A DNA stretch of 7,595 bases. It comes from Collinsella sp. (GTDB taxonomy: Bacteria > Actinomycetota > Coriobacteriia > Coriobacteriales > Coriobacteriaceae). This document shows, piece by piece, positions 6,692 to 7,595 of this stretch. Location of the stretch: positions 1 through 7,595 of the forward strand of contig WGSR01000067.1 in the NCBI GenBank assembly GCA_014871545.1, given 5' to 3'. How positions within the stretch are numbered: position 1 is the stretch's first letter; every line of letters starts with the position of its first letter. The notes under the pieces are model-generated. The model was not told the origin of the DNA and did not search any database. It saw only the letters and a list, made by a program, of their open reading frames with translations. Position numbers and translations under genes: made by a program.

Positions 6692-7321
6692 ATGGCAGCT
6701 GCACAGCCGCTTAAAATTCGCATGGTTGCCGGACTTGGCAACCCTGGCGAGGAATATGCCGAGACCCGCCACAACGCTGGCTTCAAAGCAATCGACGAGT
6801 TGGCCCGTCAGGCCGGTGTCACGTACTGGAAAAACCAGGCAGGCGCCGAGGTCGCGCTCATCAACATCAACGCTCCCGAGGAAGAGGGCGGGAAGCGCCA
6901 GATTGTACTGGTCAAGCCGCAGTCGTATATGAATACCTCGGGTGGCCCCATCTCCAAGCTCTGCCGCGAGTACAAGATCAAGGCCGAGGAGCTGCTCGTG
7001 ATCCATGATGAGCTCGACATTCCCGCCGGCGACGTACGCGTTAAGGTGGGCGGCGGCCACGCCGGCCACAACGGCCTGCGCTCCATCATCGACAAGATGG
7101 GCAGCCGCGACTTTAGTCGCATCCGCACCGGCATCGGCAACCCTCCCGGCAAGATGGCCGTGGCCGACTACGTGCTCAAGCAGCTGCGCACCCGCGAGGC
7201 CGAGGACTTCCAGGACACCTGCACCCGCGCGGCCGACGCCGCGGGTCTCGCCATCGTGCACGGCGTGGTCTATGCCCGCGACCATGTCAACGGCGCCGCC
7301 TCTGCCAACGGCAAGCACTAA
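6692..7321 (+). CDS. pth: Peptidyl-tRNA hydrolase (Pth)
   Basis: This cytoplasmic esterase cleaves peptidyl-tRNA dropped by stalled ribosomes, recycling tRNA. It has 209 residues, slightly longer than the usual 185-200. Motifs are GLGNPGEEYAETRHNAGF with catalytic His (about residues 14-31), KPQSYMNTSG with the substrate-contacting Asn, HDELDIPAG with the catalytic Asp, GGGHAGHNGLRSI, and RIRTGIGNP. All expected active-site residues are present. A small acidic insertion (APEEEGGKRQ) precedes the KPQSYMN strand and may explain the extra length. The ATG has AAGGGA (6681-6686) 5 nt upstream. An in-frame TTG at 6662 has no support, and the ATG at 6722 would cut into the N-terminal region. The stop codon lies inside the following hairpin. 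Confidence 0.96.
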   Translation: MAAAQPLKIRMVAGLGNPGEEYAETRHNAGFKAIDELARQAGVTYWKNQAGAEVALININAPEEEGGKRQIVLVKPQSYMNTSGGPISKLCREYKIKAEELLVIHDELDIPAGDVRVKVGGGHAGHNGLRSIIDKMGSRDFSRIRTGIGNPPGKMAVADYVLKQLRTREAEDFQDTCTRAADAAGLAIVHGVVYARDHVNGAASANGKH

Positions 7322-7361
7322 AACCTGCCAAAAAGGGACAGGTTTATTTTGGCAGGTTTTA
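7319..7361 (+). terminator. Terminator-like hairpin overlapping the pth stop codon
   Basis: A perfect 15-bp stem pairs 7319-7333 with 7347-7361 around a 13-nt loop, and its 5' end contains the pth TAA. The GC core (CCTGCC with GGCAGG) is followed by TTTT, giving terminator form. A ribosome at the stop codon would cover part of the stem. The loop and 3' arm (7334-7363) are repeated in inverted orientation at 7482-7511. Confidence 0.6.
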
Positions 7362-7511
7362 TCTACGGAAACGCCCCGGTGTCCGCATCGCAATAGACGC
7401 CGCACCGCCATACATACACAACGCTCCAAAGGGGGCCGGCCTCACCGATGCGCGAGGCCGGCCCCCTTTGCCGTTTTGCCTGATAAAACCTGCCAAAATA
7501 AACCTGTCCCT
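7334..7511. repeat. 30-bp perfect inverted repeat pair flanking a hairpin
   Basis: Bases 7334-7363 are the exact reverse complement of 7482-7511; beyond this the match continues imperfectly (TGGCAGGT at 7515-7522). The motif CCTGCCA occurs at 7324, 7489 and 7534, and its complement TGGCAGG at 7350 and 7515, so several mutually exclusive hairpins are possible. Between the arms lies the strong hairpin at 7427-7470. The layout resembles paired REP-type palindromes, which in other bacteria are moved by a distant transposase. No transposase is visible, so this is inference. Confidence 0.65.
7427..7476 (+). terminator. Strong GC-rich hairpin, probable terminator
   Basis: A perfect 17-bp stem pairs 7427-7443 with 7454-7470 around a 10-nt loop, followed by CCGTTTT. 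The T-run is short and offset by three bases, so termination efficiency is uncertain. It lies between the two inverted copies of the post-pth repeat and probably isolates pth from the next gene. Confidence 0.65.
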
Positions 7512-7571
7512 AAATGGCAGGTCACTTTTCCCGCCTGCCAAAGACACACGTAAGCGACATGTCCATGAGGG

Positions 7572-7577
7572 TATAAT
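7572..7577 (+). promoter_or_regulatory. Consensus -10 box TATAAT of the next gene
   Basis: This is a perfect TATAAT, 9 bp before an ATG (7587). No convincing -35 lies 16-18 bp upstream (CGTAAG at 7549-7554). Its downstream context, TTGCACCGT, resembles that after the glmU box (TTGCGCCGT at 3803-3811). Confidence 0.65.
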
Positions 7578-7586
7578 TTGCACCGT

Positions 7587-7595
7587 ATGTCTGCA
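7587..7595 (+). CDS. Start of a probable leaderless gene, cut by window end
   Basis: Only ATG TCT GCA (Met-Ser-Ala) is visible, so the product cannot be identified. The start is proposed because the ATG sits where transcription from the TATAAT box should begin, and no Shine-Dalgarno sequence lies at a working distance (GAGGG at 7567-7571 is 15 nt away). In related genomes I would expect a DNA repair helicase gene such as mfd after pth, but that is a guess from gene order. Confidence 0.4.

Overview
The window is high-GC, low-GC-in-the-spacers DNA with dense, strongly coding genes, Shine-Dalgarno-led starts and TAnnnT-type -10 boxes. The protein sequences, especially a GlmU with an actinobacterial-looking acetyltransferase motif (SKVPHLSYIGD) and a fused double-ATPase ECF transporter, suggest a Gram-positive actinomycete relative. 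A gut Coriobacteriia member such as Collinsella is my best guess. That placement is inference from sequence style; no marker gene here proves it.

Layout. Positions 1-408 hold no convincing gene. They contain a terminator (about 12-46), a diverged direct repeat, and a 26-bp perfect inverted repeat whose right half doubles as the likely terminator of the leftward operon. From 3663 down to 409 (minus strand) runs a tightly packed three-gene ECF transporter operon: membrane T component, a fused two-domain ATPase, and the S (substrate-binding) component, with a 1-nt stop/start overlap and then a 4-nt gap. The S protein looks like the family predicted to take up cobalamin (CbrT-like). No B12 riboswitch or B12 gene is visible here to confirm this.

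A divergent promoter region (about 3664-3856) separates this operon from three rightward housekeeping genes. These are glmU (UDP-GlcNAc synthesis for peptidoglycan), prs (PRPP synthesis for nucleotides, His and Trp) and pth (peptidyl-tRNA hydrolase). Each has its own Shine-Dalgarno sequence, and they are separated by structured spacers, so each is probably at least partly independently transcribed. A last promoter at 7572-7577 sits 9 bp before an ATG at 7587 and looks like the leaderless start of the next gene, cut by the window end.

The genes are ordinary; the non-coding and inserted sequence is not. There are four separate palindromic elements: 209-362, an AT-rich element with inverted ends inside the ATPase linker (1787-1977), a 105-nt long hairpin between prs and pth (6472-6576), and a nested inverted-repeat cassette after pth (7319-7540). 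They suggest a genome seeded with small palindromic repeats. I see no new defence or enzymatic system.
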